Positions 25,123-33,994 of a stretch of 64,000 nt of DNA are shown piece after piece (positions within the stretch are counted from its first letter, which is position 1; each line of letters opens with the position of its first letter). The DNA comes from an uncultured Paracoccaceae bacterium. Lineage in GTDB: Bacteria; Pseudomonadota; Alphaproteobacteria; Rhodobacterales; Rhodobacteraceae. Below the pieces are notes generated by a model, which made no database searches, was not told where the DNA came from, and worked only from the letters and a program-made list of their open reading frames with translations. The stretch spans positions 213,078 through 277,077 of the forward strand of contig CANLQK010000005.1 in assembly GCA_947493255.1 (NCBI GenBank), given 5' to 3'. The position numbers and the translations under genes were made by a program.

Positions 25123-26817
25123 TCAACGAACCAAATATGGCTTACGTCGTGTTGGGCGCTCGTTATTTGAAGTAGCATCGTTCGGGAAATCACCCATAAG
25201 GTATGGGTGCATTCCTTGGTTTTTTAGGTTCTGAAGGAATTGCCCGAACCCCGTAAGGTCCGCCATTTTAGGCGCTTCGGTCACGCGACGAAGATTTTTC
25301 GCACCCATCTCATCCAAAACAGTTTGCAATGCCTCCATGGGGGTTTCAATGAATTCAGCCAAGGTCCAAATGCGGATGCGCGCCTTTACATAAGGTGATC
25401 GCAACGCATTCAAATGCTCGCTCTCGATACGTTGAAGCTCTGCTGCATCGGCACGAATATCGGAAAAGTTTCGGTTCGATTGGAACAGCGGAATCGCCCA
25501 GGCCCCTGAAATTACGCTAATCTGCGCATTGGGGTCTTTGGCCATATCCCAACTCGCGAACTGACTGTCCGTTGGACCAAATTGAAAACACTGTCGTTCG
25601 CCACGGGTGTTCCAGATAAGGTTGATCAAGAACAACTGCGCATGGTGATCGCGTATTCTTGCATTATCACACAACGCGCCACTAAACGTTTCTTGACGGC
25701 CTTCAAATTCAACCCGCTCCTTATGGTAAAGATGTCCATGCACGCGCGTGCCTGTCATCCGCCCAAGCCACGGTTCAAAGTCTTCGAACAGCTCCGCGAA
25801 CCCTTCGAACACCGAGTAAGGGGCTGACGTAAATCCATTCTCATGCCCAGCGCGTGGAAGTCGGCTTTGCATGAATAGTCCGGCGCGGCCACGAGTTCGA
25901 CGTTCAACTGCCTTTGAGAAGATTCTGTCGATCTTACCGGGGTTAGGCTCGGCGCCTTTCATCGGATTTTCTTCGTTTAGAAAATTATCATACAGGCGAT
26001 CAGCGTTCGGCCAGATTTTACGCGCAACAAAACAGTCCGATCGGCGCAACAATTGCAGGTGGTCGTCATAGAAAATGTGTGGTTTTCCCTGATAATCAAA
26101 CTTCGACAGTGTCAGCGAGCGGCTTTCAATATTCTGAGAATACAACCGAACTAAGGTTTGAAAGTAGCTTTCATCTGGTATCCAGACCCGACGGAAATAG
26201 GTGTCGTAAGTGCGTCGATCGGGGTCTTCCAGTATAGCTGACAAGGTTTGACGCGTAAGGCACCACCACTGCGACCCCATATGAGGCACGATACCGTCAG
26301 GAACACGACGATAAATCTTAAGACGGCGTTGAAATTCTACGTAGCGGTCAAACAGGAACCGCTGTTTGCGCCACGAAAACGGAAACCGAAGCGTAAAACG
26401 TTCGAAATCGAGACCGCCTTGTGTCCACGGGACATCGGCCGTTGTCGCGCTTTCGATAAAGTCTGTGCGTGGTCGTTTCTCCAAATAGGACTGTAGGTCC
26501 TTAATAGGGCGCAACGGCAGACATGAACCTGATGCGAGATAGACATGACGTACGTCAGGGAATTTCTTTAGCATCAAAGTCGAGGCTGATTGTGACGCGG
26601 CAACAATGCCCCACATCCCCCATTCGCACTTATGCCGTTTAGAGAATAGTACATCTGGCAGGTCGGAAACGCTTTTTGCAAAATCAGTGAACTCAGTGTT
26701 GTCCACATTCTTATCGACGTGGATAACCACCGGACACCCAGCCGCCGACCAGTGACGTACCACCTCTTCAGCGCGATGGAATGCGTTGTGAACCAACATG
26801 ACAACACCAACTGTCAC
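25123..26817 (-). CDS. GT14-type (core-2/I-branching-like) glycosyltransferase with large C-terminal extension
   Basis: A 564-residue cytosolic-looking protein. The N-terminal 270 residues resemble the GT14 fold used by beta-1,6-N-acetylglucosaminyltransferases: VGVVMLVHNAFHRAEEVVRH, then VVIHVDKNVD, the VYLASGSCLPLRPI loop, and MGSQWWCLTR at about 180-189. The last 290 residues (a Trp- and Arg-rich region around QCFQFGPTDSQF and ISGAWAIPLF) do not look like a known catalytic domain to me. It overlaps the upstream glycosyltransferase by 4 bp and is last in the glycan cluster. The donor and acceptor are unknown. Confidence 0.82.
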   Translation of the reverse strand: MTVGVVMLVHNAFHRAEEVVRHWSAAGCPVVIHVDKNVDNTEFTDFAKSVSDLPDVLFSKRHKCEWGMWGIVAASQSASTLMLKKFPDVRHVYLASGSCLPLRPIKDLQSYLEKRPRTDFIESATTADVPWTQGGLDFERFTLRFPFSWRKQRFLFDRYVEFQRRLKIYRRVPDGIVPHMGSQWWCLTRQTLSAILEDPDRRTYDTYFRRVWIPDESYFQTLVRLYSQNIESRSLTLSKFDYQGKPHIFYDDHLQLLRRSDCFVARKIWPNADRLYDNFLNEENPMKGAEPNPGKIDRIFSKAVERRTRGRAGLFMQSRLPRAGHENGFTSAPYSVFEGFAELFEDFEPWLGRMTGTRVHGHLYHKERVEFEGRQETFSGALCDNARIRDHHAQLFLINLIWNTRGERQCFQFGPTDSQFASWDMAKDPNAQISVISGAWAIPLFQSNRNFSDIRADAAELQRIESEHLNALRSPYVKARIRIWTLAEFIETPMEALQTVLDEMGAKNLRRVTEAPKMADLTGFGQFLQNLKNQGMHPYLMGDFPNDATSNNERPTRRKPYLVR

Positions 26818-27824
26818 GCCCAGTTTCCTTTCGACATAAGACCCAAAATCTCAAGTTGCCGCCAATTGATATATTTCTCTGACCATTTGCACCAAAGGTC
26901 CGGATGAGCCGCCAATCCTTCAGCGTAGGCAATGTATTCCTTTGAGTTTGCGTAGTGTTCGTTGCGCTCGAGCTCCTCTTTGGCTTTTGCGCCGAATGTG
27001 TCCAAGAATTTTGCGTGAAGCAAAATACCAGATGCTTTTTCTCCTCCCCATTCATCGTAGACGAGGTTTAGGCCGCGAGGCAGAACCATATGTGTGGAGC
27101 TTACATAGGCATAATCTTTGTGCCATTTGATCAGCGGGGTCTTATTCAATGCTGGTGCACGCCAAGGCTCGTCCTTGAAGAACATACGCGCGCGTGGGCC
27201 ACCTTGAATCCAAAGGTTGTAATACAGGTGGTTCTTGGAAATTGTATAATTGCCACTGTCAAACCAGGTCGCGATTTCAATAGGGTTAGTACCGCGAGTG
27301 TATGGGACTGAATCCATCCTTCCCTTTGGGTACATGTCCAGCAACATCGCACCAAAACTTCTGATATCGGATGCATCCAGCCAATCTGTGAGAGCACGAA
27401 TAGGCCGGCTATCACAGAACGGGTAGATAAAGAATTCGTCAGGGTCGACCACAAGGGACCAGTGGTTATGTGCATACTTGCGCTGCAAATGGTTTAGCCA
27501 GTCGACACCAAACCGTGACTTGCGATAACTCCCACGCGCACGCCAGATCGAAACATCACTTTGCTCCGCTGCATATTCATCACCCCCATCATCGCTCCCA
27601 TTGTCGACCATAATGAAATGATCAACACCAAGATCACGGTAGTATTTGAAAAAGTATGGCAGACGGACATCTTCGTTTCGGAAAGTCGTGAAAACCAGGA
27701 TGTCGTTGGGCTTAATCTGGCTTGTCCTGTCTTTGATTGCTGATAGCTCATGACTTTTGCGCCGAGCACGTAAGTGCCAGCGCTTTCGCTGAAGGCGAAG
27801 TCGATATGAAGTCAAAGCGCCCAA
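26814..27824 (-). CDS. Glycosyltransferase family 2-type protein (paralogue A)
   Basis: 336 residues. After a basic N terminus (RLRLQRKRWHLRARRK), the body begins DILVFTTFRNEDVRLPYF and has the nucleotide-sugar site MVDNGSDDGG, then the DxD-like VVDPDEFFIYPF. It ends LWCKWSEKYINWRQLEIL. It is clearly paralogous to the next gene upstream (27969-29030), for example in KSRFGVDWL, LDMYPKGR, NLWIQGG, LNKTPLIKW and GLMSKGNW. The start is TTG at 27824 with GGAAG upstream. Lower-level functional identity is not available; likely a surface-glycan glycosyltransferase. Confidence 0.85.
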   Translation of the reverse strand: MGALTSYRLRLQRKRWHLRARRKSHELSAIKDRTSQIKPNDILVFTTFRNEDVRLPYFFKYYRDLGVDHFIMVDNGSDDGGDEYAAEQSDVSIWRARGSYRKSRFGVDWLNHLQRKYAHNHWSLVVDPDEFFIYPFCDSRPIRALTDWLDASDIRSFGAMLLDMYPKGRMDSVPYTRGTNPIEIATWFDSGNYTISKNHLYYNLWIQGGPRARMFFKDEPWRAPALNKTPLIKWHKDYAYVSSTHMVLPRGLNLVYDEWGGEKASGILLHAKFLDTFGAKAKEELERNEHYANSKEYIAYAEGLAAHPDLWCKWSEKYINWRQLEILGLMSKGNWA

Positions 27825-27968
27825 CGAGGTTCTTCCTGTTCAATCCCTTGCTTGATACGTTTTCCGTTAAGGTGAGTAACTTAACACCTCAACGAGTAAG
27901 TATTGCCACATTGTTTCCTTTCAATAAACAACACATGGTAATTGGCAACCATAACAGCACGGGTAACC

Positions 27969-29030
27969 TTATTGCCAATTTCCCTGTGACATTAACCCAA
28001 GGTCAATAAGTTGCTTTATTCCAGCGTACCGAACAGATTCGTTTGACCACAGGTTAGGGTTTTCCATAAGAGCCCCATAGTACGGCGCATACAGGTTACT
28101 GTTTTCGAAGTGCTGAGCTCGAGCCAGTTCTTCTTTGGATTTTTCGCCAATATTTGGTAGAAACTTAGTGTGCAGCAATACACCTGACACACGGTCACCT
28201 GCCCCAAAGTCAAACACATCATTTAGTCTACGTGGTAATATCTGGTGGGTTGAGGTGACATAAGCAAAACCACGCTGCCATTTCACAAGCGGTGTCTTGT
28301 TTAGGGTTGGGGAACGTTCAGGCTGGCTGCCAAAGAACATCCGATCACGCACACCCCCCTGAATCCAAAGGTTGCCAAATACAGGATGCAGTTTGGCACG
28401 ATAATTTTTAGCGTCAAACCATTGCAGAACGGTCGTTGGGTCGGTTCCTGCCGTAAATTTCGCCTCTGAAACTGGGCCTTTGGGGTACAAATCTAACATC
28501 AATGTACCAAAGGCTTTTTGACCCTGCGCTTCCAAATGCCGAACGAGTTCTTGTACCGAGCGGGTATCTGAGTCCGGATAAACCAAGAGTTCGTCAGCGT
28601 CGACTGTTAGGCACCATCGATCATGGCCGAATTTATGTTGCAAGCATGTCAGCCAATCAACGCCAAACCGAGAAGCCTTGTAACTGTTTGGCGTCGTCCA
28701 AAGCGATACATCCGGCTGTTTGGATAAAAATTCTGCGGTTCCATCATCGCTTGCGTTATCTACAACAAGGAAGTGGACAACGCCCAACAGTCGATAATGA
28801 TTCAACCAATGTTCTACCCGCAGCATTTCATTGCGCATGGTAGAAAATACCAGAACGCCTGCTGCAGGCACATTCGGTGAAGTAACGCGAGCTATTTCAT
28901 TTCGCCGCCTCCAAGACCGGTAGAGGAGTCTCCGACGTTTCCACCGCATCCTATAGGCAAATACAGCGCCCACACCTGAGCGTTCTCTTGTTTGATCCGA
29001 ATCCGCACCAAACTCAAACATATTGGTCAC
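27969..29030 (-). CDS. Glycosyltransferase family 2-type protein (paralogue B)
   Basis: 353 residues, paralogue of the gene at 26814-27824. Shared blocks include GVLVFSTMRNEMLRVE, VVDNASDDGT, SRFGVDWLTCLQHKFGHDRW, VDADELLVYPDSDT, LDLYPKGP, NLWIQGGVRDRMFF, LNKTPLVKW and GLMSQGNW. The N terminus carries about 30 additional residues. The start codon is GTG at 29030, three bases after the galU stop, so the two are probably translated from one message; an ATG at 29021 is an alternative. A 144-bp A/T-rich gap separates it from paralogue A. No membrane segment is seen. Confidence 0.85.
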   Translation of the reverse strand: MTNMFEFGADSDQTRERSGVGAVFAYRMRWKRRRLLYRSWRRRNEIARVTSPNVPAAGVLVFSTMRNEMLRVEHWLNHYRLLGVVHFLVVDNASDDGTAEFLSKQPDVSLWTTPNSYKASRFGVDWLTCLQHKFGHDRWCLTVDADELLVYPDSDTRSVQELVRHLEAQGQKAFGTLMLDLYPKGPVSEAKFTAGTDPTTVLQWFDAKNYRAKLHPVFGNLWIQGGVRDRMFFGSQPERSPTLNKTPLVKWQRGFAYVTSTHQILPRRLNDVFDFGAGDRVSGVLLHTKFLPNIGEKSKEELARAQHFENSNLYAPYYGALMENPNLWSNESVRYAGIKQLIDLGLMSQGNWQ

Positions 29031-29033
29031 CGA

Positions 29034-29927
29034 TTATTGGGCGGCCTGCTGCATCGACATCATTTCGCGTAAGAACGAATCGAACTCGCCACGAAGATCT
29101 GGTCTTGCAAGACCGAATGCGACAGTCGCCTGCAAGAAGCCCGCCTTGGAGCCGCAATCAAATCGTTGACCTCGGAACCTGAAGCCAAAAACATCTCTGC
29201 CCTCAAGCATCTCCGCGTCAATCGCGTCGGTTAACTGAATTTCACCGCCAGACCCGCTTTTTATCTTGTTTAGGTTCTGCATGACTTTCGGTGTCAGAAT
29301 ATAACGGCCGATAACAGCCAGATTCGACGGAGCCTCTTCGGGTGCCGGCTTTTCTACCAACCCTTTAACGGAAACGACAGAACCGTGATCTTCTTTGACG
29401 TCGATAACGCCGTAGGATGATGCCTTTTCAGCAGGCACTTCCATAGCCGCAACCATACATCCCCCGGTTTCTTCATGCGCGTCGATCATCTGTTTCAAAC
29501 ATGGGGTTTCCGCAGCGATAACATCATCAGGCAAGATCACGGCAAATGGTTCGTTATGAATCAGGCGGCGTGCGCACCAAACAGCATGCCCTAGACCAAG
29601 CGCCTTATGTTGGCGCAGGTAAGCAATTGTCCCGCTGTCCATGTTTGTTGCCTTGAGTGCATCGAGCAGTTCGGTCTTACCTTTCTTTCGTAAGGTGTTT
29701 TCAAGCTCGGGTGCGTTGTCGAAATAGTCTTCTAACGCGGACTTTCCACGCGAAGTTACAAAGATAAATTCTTTGATACCCGCAGCGCGGGCTTCATCGA
29801 TCGCATACTGAATCAAAGGCCTGTCGACCAAAGTCATAATTTCTTTTGGTACTGATTTGGTTGCCGGTAGGAATCGAGTTCCCAAACCTGCGACCGGGAA
29901 AATTGCTTTAGTAACACGCTTCTTCAT
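29034..29927 (-). CDS. galU: UTP-glucose-1-phosphate uridylyltransferase
   Basis: Makes UDP-glucose, donor for surface glycans. 297 residues. The nucleotidyl-transfer motif GLGTRFLPATKSVPKEI is at the N terminus, with FVTSRGKSALEDYFD and GHAVWCARRLI as expected, and VIGRYILTPKVM with EIQLTDAIDAE in the second half. The gene lies between kdsB (106 bp upstream) and the glycosyltransferase paralogue B. The gap 29928-30033 is A/T-rich and holds an AGCCTA/TAGGCT hairpin without a T-run. Confidence 0.95.
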   Translation of the reverse strand: MKKRVTKAIFPVAGLGTRFLPATKSVPKEIMTLVDRPLIQYAIDEARAAGIKEFIFVTSRGKSALEDYFDNAPELENTLRKKGKTELLDALKATNMDSGTIAYLRQHKALGLGHAVWCARRLIHNEPFAVILPDDVIAAETPCLKQMIDAHEETGGCMVAAMEVPAEKASSYGVIDVKEDHGSVVSVKGLVEKPAPEEAPSNLAVIGRYILTPKVMQNLNKIKSGSGGEIQLTDAIDAEMLEGRDVFGFRFRGQRFDCGSKAGFLQATVAFGLARPDLRGEFDSFLREMMSMQQAAQ

Positions 29928-30033
29928 TTTTTACCTTAATTCACCCATGAAGGATAAGAAATTTAGACAATATTAGCTTAGCCTACAAAAAATGCATAGG
30001 CTGGTTGGCATGGGAATAATTGGGAAAATTCCC

Positions 30034-30834
30034 TCAAACATCACCCATTTCGGATAGCATTGCTTCAATTTTGGGCACATCCTCAGGATTATTGAGCTCC
30101 CAGAACTGCCTACTGCGCGCTTGCACCTCTACGCAAAGCATATGCGCCCCTTGTTCCAAGAATCGGAGCTGCTCTAATCCTTCCAGTGTTTCAAGCGGTC
30201 CTACGGGCCAGTTCCCGTAAGCAATCAACGCTGACGGCCGGTATGCATAGACCCCCACATGATGGAAAACCGGCGTGGCATCAGCATCAGAGTAAGTTTT
30301 CCCAGTGAATGGGATAACTTCTTTTGAGAAAAACAGAGCGTTACGGTCAGCCCCAAATACCGCCGTCGTCCCTCCAACACGCCCGTGTTTACGGTCCTCT
30401 AAAAGGCCATTCAGCGCACGGCCATCGCACCGAAGTACAGGTGTGGCAACCTCTGCCGTTGGATTTGCAGATAACCCTGCAACAAGGTCTTCGATAAACC
30501 ATGCAGGCGTTAGCGGCGCATCACCTTGCAAATTCACAACAATATCGAAATTGCCACCTAGAATTCTGAATGCTTCGGCACATCGTTCTGTCCCATTGCG
30601 GCATTCGGTCGATGTCATGACGACATCTGCTCCAAACCCCTCTGCTGCAGCTTGGATACGCTCGTCATCTGTCGCAACAACAACACGATCTACGCCTTTA
30701 ATGGACATCGCGGCATCCCATGAACGCCGAATGAGGCTTTTGGCCTCACCCGTCGATCCACGTAGTTCTACTAGCGGCTTGCCCGGATAACGGGTTGAAG
30801 CAAACCGAGCAGGAATGACGACCAAGACACTCAT
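30034..30834 (-). CDS. kdsB: 3-deoxy-manno-octulosonate cytidylyltransferase
   Basis: Activates Kdo as CMP-Kdo for lipopolysaccharide or capsule. 266 residues, slightly longer than the E. coli enzyme (about 248). N-terminal LVVIPARFASTRYPGKPL, then VVVATDDERI and NLQGDAPLTPAWFIEDL are typical. The start overlaps the cysQ stop by one base. With kdsD (21037) on the plus strand it supplies two of the steps to CMP-Kdo; kdsA and kdsC are not in the window. Confidence 0.95.
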   Translation of the reverse strand: MSVLVVIPARFASTRYPGKPLVELRGSTGEAKSLIRRSWDAAMSIKGVDRVVVATDDERIQAAAEGFGADVVMTSTECRNGTERCAEAFRILGGNFDIVVNLQGDAPLTPAWFIEDLVAGLSANPTAEVATPVLRCDGRALNGLLEDRKHGRVGGTTAVFGADRNALFFSKEVIPFTGKTYSDADATPVFHHVGVYAYRPSALIAYGNWPVGPLETLEGLEQLRFLEQGAHMLCVEVQARSRQFWELNNPEDVPKIEAMLSEMGDV

Positions 30835-31631
30835 TATGGCAGTTTCAGATCAATGCCAGGTGCGTAAGCGATGAAGAACGGGTTCGCAAAATCCTCTTTC
30901 CCATAAGACAGTGGCATGTGGTCATCAAAACGCACCACATGGCCACCTGCACCGGTCAAAACTGCATGCCCAGCGGCGGTGTCCCATTCCATAGTACGGC
31001 CAACACGTGGGTAAATGTCGGCTTCGCCAGTCGCAACAAGACAAAACTTCAACGAGGAGCCCGCGCTTTTCATGTCGTTAACCGCGTATTTGTTGATGTA
31101 ATCATCCGTCGCTTGATCACGATGCGACTTGGATGCAACAACCATCAGACCCTTGTTGTCCGGCGTGCTAACAGAAATTGGGATTGTCGTGCCAATGGTA
31201 TCCTTGTCCAAATCGCCCACTTCTTCGACGGACGCGCCAGCAGCGTTCGTGTAAAACAAGCGACCCTTGGCAGGCGCATAAACGACGCCACGGCGCGGTG
31301 CGCCTTCTTCAACGTAGGCAATATTGACTGTGAAATCGCCGCGGCGATGAATGAATTCTTTTGTGCCATCAAGAGGGTCAACGATAAGGAATGTATGTGC
31401 TTTCAGCGCATGGCTGTCTGACTGCTCTTCTGTGATTAGAACTACATCTGGAAATTCCGCTCGCAAACCCGCTGAAATATGCGCATCCGCAGCTTCGTCT
31501 GCAGCGGTCACAGGGCTGTCATCACTTTTCGACTTAACTTCGAAATCATCAGCGTCATAAATATCCATAATGATGTCGCCAGCTTCCAATGCCAAACGGC
31601 GCATCACTTCGGTGAGTTTATCGAAATCCAT
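30834..31631 (-). CDS. cysQ: 3'(2'),5'-bisphosphate nucleotidase
   Basis: Mg-dependent, Li-sensitive phosphatase of the inositol monophosphatase fold that hydrolyses PAP, a by-product of sulfate assimilation. 265 residues from the ATG at 31631; a longer reading to 31655 adds MNLSKRFK and is less likely. Catalytic elements: EEQSD, the DPLDGTKEFIHRRGDF motif and the EWDTAAGHAVL motif. It starts the minus-strand cysQ-kdsB pair. A sulfated surface glycan would be one reason for the pairing, but that is inference. Confidence 0.93.
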   Translation of the reverse strand: MDFDKLTEVMRRLALEAGDIIMDIYDADDFEVKSKSDDSPVTAADEAADAHISAGLRAEFPDVVLITEEQSDSHALKAHTFLIVDPLDGTKEFIHRRGDFTVNIAYVEEGAPRRGVVYAPAKGRLFYTNAAGASVEEVGDLDKDTIGTTIPISVSTPDNKGLMVVASKSHRDQATDDYINKYAVNDMKSAGSSLKFCLVATGEADIYPRVGRTMEWDTAAGHAVLTGAGGHVVRFDDHMPLSYGKEDFANPFFIAYAPGIDLKLP

Positions 31632-31783
31632 CTTAAACCTTTTGCTCAAATTCACTTCACAGCTGTTTTGATTGATCCAGCCGTCTGGCCCCCTTATGCT
31701 GTGACACTAAAGGATCAGCAAGAATTTCATGCCAGAACGGCATATGACCGCCCAATGGCATCCTTTAACGACAGGCAAACACC

Positions 31784-32605
31784 ATGTTCGAAGCACAACG
31801 GCCAAAAACGAGATCCCGATCAGCAGTCGGAATGTTAGAATTGATCTACCATTCTATCGTTCGCGATATTCGGAAGGGCCACAGAAATGCGATTGTCGGG
31901 CTTTTGCTGGCGATGATGCAAACTATTGTTTTTGTTGCTGTTTTCTATTTCATGTTTTCGGTTTTGGGAATGAAGAGCTTGGCGATCAGGGGCGACTTCG
32001 TCCTCTATTTGATGTCAGGTATCCTGCTTTTTCTGACACACAACAAAGCTATGGGCGCGGTTATGGGGGCTGATGGCCCTGCATCGGCGATGATGAAACA
32101 CGCACCAATGAACACACTGATCTCAATATTGTCGAACGCGCTTTCATCGCTCTACATTCAACTGCTGTCTATGGTGACGATCCTGTGCCTGTACCATATG
32201 CTCTTTAATCCGATTACGATTTACAAACCGATCGGCGCCCTTGGTATGGTGTTATTGGCTTGGTTTTCAGGTGTTGCGGTTGGAATGGTTTTTTTAGCAT
32301 TGAAACCGTGGGCGCCTGGGTTAGTAGGCCTTGCATCTACGATTTACATGCGCGCGAATATGATCACGTCTGGCAAAATGTTCGTGGCAAATTCGCTACC
32401 CGGCTATTTGCTTGTGATGTTTGATTGGAATCCATTGTTCCATTCCATCGATCAAGCCCGTGGGTTCACCTTTATCAATTACAACCCACATTTCAGCTCG
32501 ATCTCTTACCCCTTAAAGCTGTCAATCGCATTGATAATGATCGGATTGATGCTCGAATTCTACACGCGCAAAAAAGCTTCTGTGAGCTGGGACGCAGCAC
32601 GATGA
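31784..32605 (+). CDS. KpsM-like polysaccharide-export ABC permease, no ATPase neighbour
   Basis: Inner-membrane protein of 273 residues with about six hydrophobic segments, of the ABC-2 type used for capsule or O-antigen export. Segments include AIVGLLLAMMQTIVFVAVF, FVLYLMSGILLFL, MVLLAWFSGVAVGMVFLAL and the final LKLSIALIMIGLMLEF. The loop VMFDWNPLFHSIDQAR, with FINYNPHF, is the C-terminal region typical of the family. The matching KpsT-type ATPase is not in the window. The ATG at 31784 has a weak upstream site; M17 at 31832 is an alternative. The stop overlaps the SH3-like gene's start by 4 bp. Confidence 0.85.
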   Translation: MFEAQRPKTRSRSAVGMLELIYHSIVRDIRKGHRNAIVGLLLAMMQTIVFVAVFYFMFSVLGMKSLAIRGDFVLYLMSGILLFLTHNKAMGAVMGADGPASAMMKHAPMNTLISILSNALSSLYIQLLSMVTILCLYHMLFNPITIYKPIGALGMVLLAWFSGVAVGMVFLALKPWAPGLVGLASTIYMRANMITSGKMFVANSLPGYLLVMFDWNPLFHSIDQARGFTFINYNPHFSSISYPLKLSIALIMIGLMLEFYTRKKASVSWDAAR

Positions 32606-33198
32606 TCCGGTGGGTCGCCCTTACTATGTTCATTTGGGCTTCCCCAACCTTTGCCGCGTTAGAAACCTGGCCCGCATTATATAATGTACAAGGCGTTGCT
32701 ACCAACGACGCTTTGAATGTCCGTAGACTGCCAGACGTTACCTCGGAAATAATTGGCACCCTTGCATATGATGCGAAGAACATAGAGGTCGTTGACGTCG
32801 ATGATGAGCGCGAATGGGGCCGCGTAAATATTGGTGATGGGTCAGGCTGGGTGTCTTTGCGGTTTATGGAACGCGATCCCCGCTGGGCAGGCAGTTTTCC
32901 CCCTATAACGGCATGTTACGGAACAGAACCGTTTTGGAATCTGACCCGAACGACCGCTCAGACTGATCTTGAATATTTCAACGACGTGATCGAATCGGTT
33001 TCGGAAACTTTAGACTTCACATCGCAGAACCGTGTCGACCGTTTCGGAATGATTATCGGGAATAGCAGCGCTTTCATCATGGAAGGTAGCTGCACAGATG
33101 GCATGTCAGACAGATACTACGGTCTTTCCATCGAAGTTATGACCGAAATTTCGGGGGCCCCGGCGATGCTATCTGGATGTTGTACAATCCAGCCCTAG
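32602..33198 (+). CDS. SH3-domain-containing secreted protein
   Basis: 198 residues from the ATG at 32602, which overlaps the permease stop (ATGA). A signal peptide is followed by a bacterial SH3-like domain at about 30-80 (DALNVRRLPDVTSEI through GDGSGWVSLRFME). The rest has a strand-rich region beginning GTEPFWNLTRTTAQTDL with Cys pairs near the end (GSCTDGM and SGCCTIQP). It resembles the COG3650 group by layout, a recollection rather than a search. Co-transcription with the permease is likely but a shared function is not established. Convergent with alkB. Confidence 0.8.
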   Translation: MIRWVALTMFIWASPTFAALETWPALYNVQGVATNDALNVRRLPDVTSEIIGTLAYDAKNIEVVDVDDEREWGRVNIGDGSGWVSLRFMERDPRWAGSFPPITACYGTEPFWNLTRTTAQTDLEYFNDVIESVSETLDFTSQNRVDRFGMIIGNSSAFIMEGSCTDGMSDRYYGLSIEVMTEISGAPAMLSGCCTIQP

Positions 33199-33209
33199 TG
33201 ACAGATTGA

Positions 33210-33845
33210 TTAGGTCACCACGCGCAGTGTCAGGTTGATCCGCCCTCCCCCAGAAAGCAACGTTGACGACCCAGCGCGCGTTTTGTCTATGCCGTGATAA
33301 ACCAGCCGCGCTTCGCCGCCCATAACGACGACATCTCCTGATTTCAGCCAGATCGATTCGGTTTTGCCACCGCGTGTTGTGTTACCAATCCTGAACAGCC
33401 CCTCATCCCCAAGTGAAATAGAAACCACGGGCTGTTGAAAATCAGCCTCATCCCGATCTTGGTGCAAACCCATTTTCGCGGTTTCGCGGTACAAATTTAT
33501 TAAGCAGCATTCTGGGGCTCGATTTGCACCTGAAACTTTATTCCAAACGTCTAGAACATTGAGCGGAATCGCGGGCCAAAGATTTCCGTTTGGATGCTTT
33601 CTGGCATATTTGTATCCTTTGGCATCCGAAACCCAGCCAAACTGGCCCGCGCTGGTCATTTGCACTGACATTGGCCGGCCATATGGAGTCATCGGCGAAA
33701 AGAGCGGAGCATGCGCTACGATCTTGCGAATCTCTTGCAAAATCTCTTCCTGTTGGCCCCGGTCCAATAGCCCTTGGAACACCTGAACACCCCTCAAAGC
33801 CACTGTTGGCTGCACTGTAACCCCTTGTTCACGACTTTTGCGCAT
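33210..33845 (-). CDS. alkB: Alpha-ketoglutarate-dependent dioxygenase AlkB
   Basis: Oxidative demethylase that removes methyl groups from alkylated DNA or RNA bases using Fe(II) and 2-oxoglutarate. 211 residues from the ATG at 33845, close to the E. coli 216; a reading from 33926 is rejected because it adds a non-native start region. The Fe-binding HxD is in LHQDRDEADF, the distal His is in LVYHGIDK, and RINLTLRVV supplies the oxoglutarate-binding arginines. FGWVSDAKGYKY is the nucleotide-recognition lid type. Its own promoter region is shared with the upstream face of dnaK. Confidence 0.93.
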   Translation of the reverse strand: MRKSREQGVTVQPTVALRGVQVFQGLLDRGQQEEILQEIRKIVAHAPLFSPMTPYGRPMSVQMTSAGQFGWVSDAKGYKYARKHPNGNLWPAIPLNVLDVWNKVSGANRAPECCLINLYRETAKMGLHQDRDEADFQQPVVSISLGDEGLFRIGNTTRGGKTESIWLKSGDVVVMGGEARLVYHGIDKTRAGSSTLLSGGGRINLTLRVVT

Positions 33846-33863
33846 ATCTGCACCCTCTGACAG

Positions 33864-33893
33864 CTTGCAGGCTCTGTTATGCACACCTATATA
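33864..33893 (+). promoter_or_regulatory. Probable sigma-32 (heat-shock) promoter for dnaK
   Basis: CTTG at 33864-33867, then 18 bases, then CCTATATA at 33886-33893. This is close to the alphaproteobacterial heat-shock pattern CTTG-N17/18-CYTAT-T, and lies about 100 bp before the dnaK ATG. Inferred from sequence pattern only. Confidence 0.65.
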
Positions 33894-33994
33894 CCCATCG
33901 ATCCGAGTGGGGACACTCATAACCAATCAACCATAGGGCACGGGTGCCGGAACGGGTCCGCGCCGCTCTCATCGCCTAGGAAAGGGATTTGAAC

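Noticed and set aside
29983..30010. AGCCTA/TAGGCT hairpin between kdsB and galU
   Set aside because: Only 6 bp, no T-run on the coding strand; not convincing as terminator or riboswitch.
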